From the NCBI GenBank assembly GCA_025936115.1, contig JAICTZ010000040.1:1-64000 (forward strand): DNA of 64,000 nucleotides. The letters are read 5' to 3'. Below, in pieces: positions 63,507 to 64,000 of this stretch. The position numbers were made by a program, and so were the translations under genes. How positions within the stretch are numbered: position 1 is the stretch's first letter; every line of letters begins with the position of its first letter. The notes beneath the pieces were generated by a model. That model was not told where the DNA came from and ran no database searches. It saw only the letters and a list, made by a program, of their open reading frames with translations. This stretch comes from Polyangiaceae bacterium (GTDB lineage Bacteria; Myxococcota_A; Polyangia; Polyangiales; Polyangiaceae).

Positions 63507-64000
63507 CTATCCGCGCCGGTCGCGGCTGCGATCTCGGCGCCGCCACACTAGGCTCAGTGCCATCACGGCCCAGAAAAACTCGTGGTGGCTCGGACGCGGC
63601 GAGCCGACGCGGCAGCCGCAACCGGCGTTGTCGGCCGTGGCGCCCTGATCGGCACCGCGCGGTGTATTCCCGCCGCTCGCGCCAGCGCTGCCTCCCGCTG
63701 CCTTGCGTCCGCTCGCACCCGCGATGCCGCCGCTCGTGCTTGCGCCGGCGTCGCTGTGACCGGTGCCGCCGATGTTCGTGCCCATACCACTGCTGCCCGA
63801 GCCGCCACCCGTGGAGTCGCCCACGCCGGCATTGCTCGAGCCCGCCGTCGGGCCGCCGCTCCTATCGCCCGCCGAGCCGCCCGCGTTGACGGGGCCGCCG
63901 GTCGCGACCTCCCCCGCCGCGCCGGCTTCAGCGGTACCGCCGCTCGCCCCACCCTCGGACGCGCCGGCGTCGCCTGTCAATTCCGTGCCACCGCTGCCGA
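63507..64000 (-). CDS. MYXO-CTERM surface protein, C-terminal part (5' end off-window)
   Basis: The frame is open to the window edge, so the start lies beyond 64000. The visible 164 residues are mostly Gly/Ala/Ser linker. The last 40 have the MYXO-CTERM layout: Cys-Gly-Cys (AGCGCRVG), a hydrophobic stretch (FFWAVMALSLVW) and a terminal Arg cluster (RRRDRSRDRRG). In myxobacteria this tail directs proteins to sorting and cell-surface attachment. Nothing can be said about the catalytic or binding part, which is not in the window. Confidence 0.8.
   Translation of the reverse strand, partial: GSGGTELTGDAGASEGGASGGTAEAGAAGEVATGGPVNAGGSAGDRSGGPTAGSSNAGVGDSTGGGSGSSGMGTNIGGTGHSDAGASTSGGIAGASGRKAAGGSAGASGGNTPRGADQGATADNAGCGCRVGSPRPSHHEFFWAVMALSLVWRRRDRSRDRRG

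Overview
The window is high-G+C bacterial chromosome that reads as a myxobacterium of the Polyangiales type. This is an inference. It rests on the many lipoproteins with a lipobox, a very long Gly/Ser/Thr/Ala linker and a Cys-rich or beta-rich domain, on two proteins ending in a MYXO-CTERM-like tail (Cys pair, short hydrophobic stretch, Arg cluster), on Hanks-type Ser/Thr kinase sequences, and on frequent decayed gene copies between genes. No plasmid, phage structural or transposase genes were recognised.

Layout. 1-9.4 kb: surface and secreted proteins, including a three-gene minus-strand operon ending in a GH30 glycosidase. 9.6-16.9 kb: a triple-hairpin repeat array, a His-rich cation diffusion facilitator, guaB, five 23-bp tandem repeats in front of a truncated DUF4143-type ATPase gene, a spermidine-synthase-like membrane protein and an outer-membrane barrel. 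17.0-25.8 kb: an accessory region starting at two tRNA-Ser genes. It carries tandem and dispersed repeats, a PD-(D/E)XK-like nuclease gene split by an in-frame TAA, two DUF559 nuclease genes each broken by a different single-base indel, a degenerate Nudix-like gene and an intact gene fusing a SIR2-type NADase domain to about eight membrane segments. That fusion is the best candidate for an undescribed (defence-type) system here.

25.8-43.1 kb: modular lipoproteins (vWA, SGNH hydrolase and others), a second, deleted copy of the Nudix-like gene, a kinase fragment, a 1.5-kaa beta-propeller/lectin-type protein with a doubtful N-terminus, a TIR-domain remnant, and the coupled DUF1592 (haem c)/DUF1552 (Tat) pair. 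43.5-45.8 kb: small stress-type genes (BON lipoprotein, GspM-like Gly-zipper protein, DUF488) and a frameshifted free-Met-R-sulfoxide reductase. 45.8-64 kb: a large di-haem-motif lipoprotein, a thaumatin-like lipoprotein, a small LuxR-type regulator, a divergent AraC regulator/methyltransferase pair, a GT2-GtrA plus membrane-glycosyltransferase operon, a GH3 glycosidase, a GH6 cellobiohydrolase remnant and a soluble Ser/Thr kinase.

Taken together, the intact GH30 and GH3 genes, the SGNH hydrolase and the GH6 remnant suggest a polysaccharide-degrading lifestyle, with enzymes displayed at the cell surface on flexible linkers. The decayed genes and dispersed repeats show that several intergenic zones act as sites of duplication and loss.
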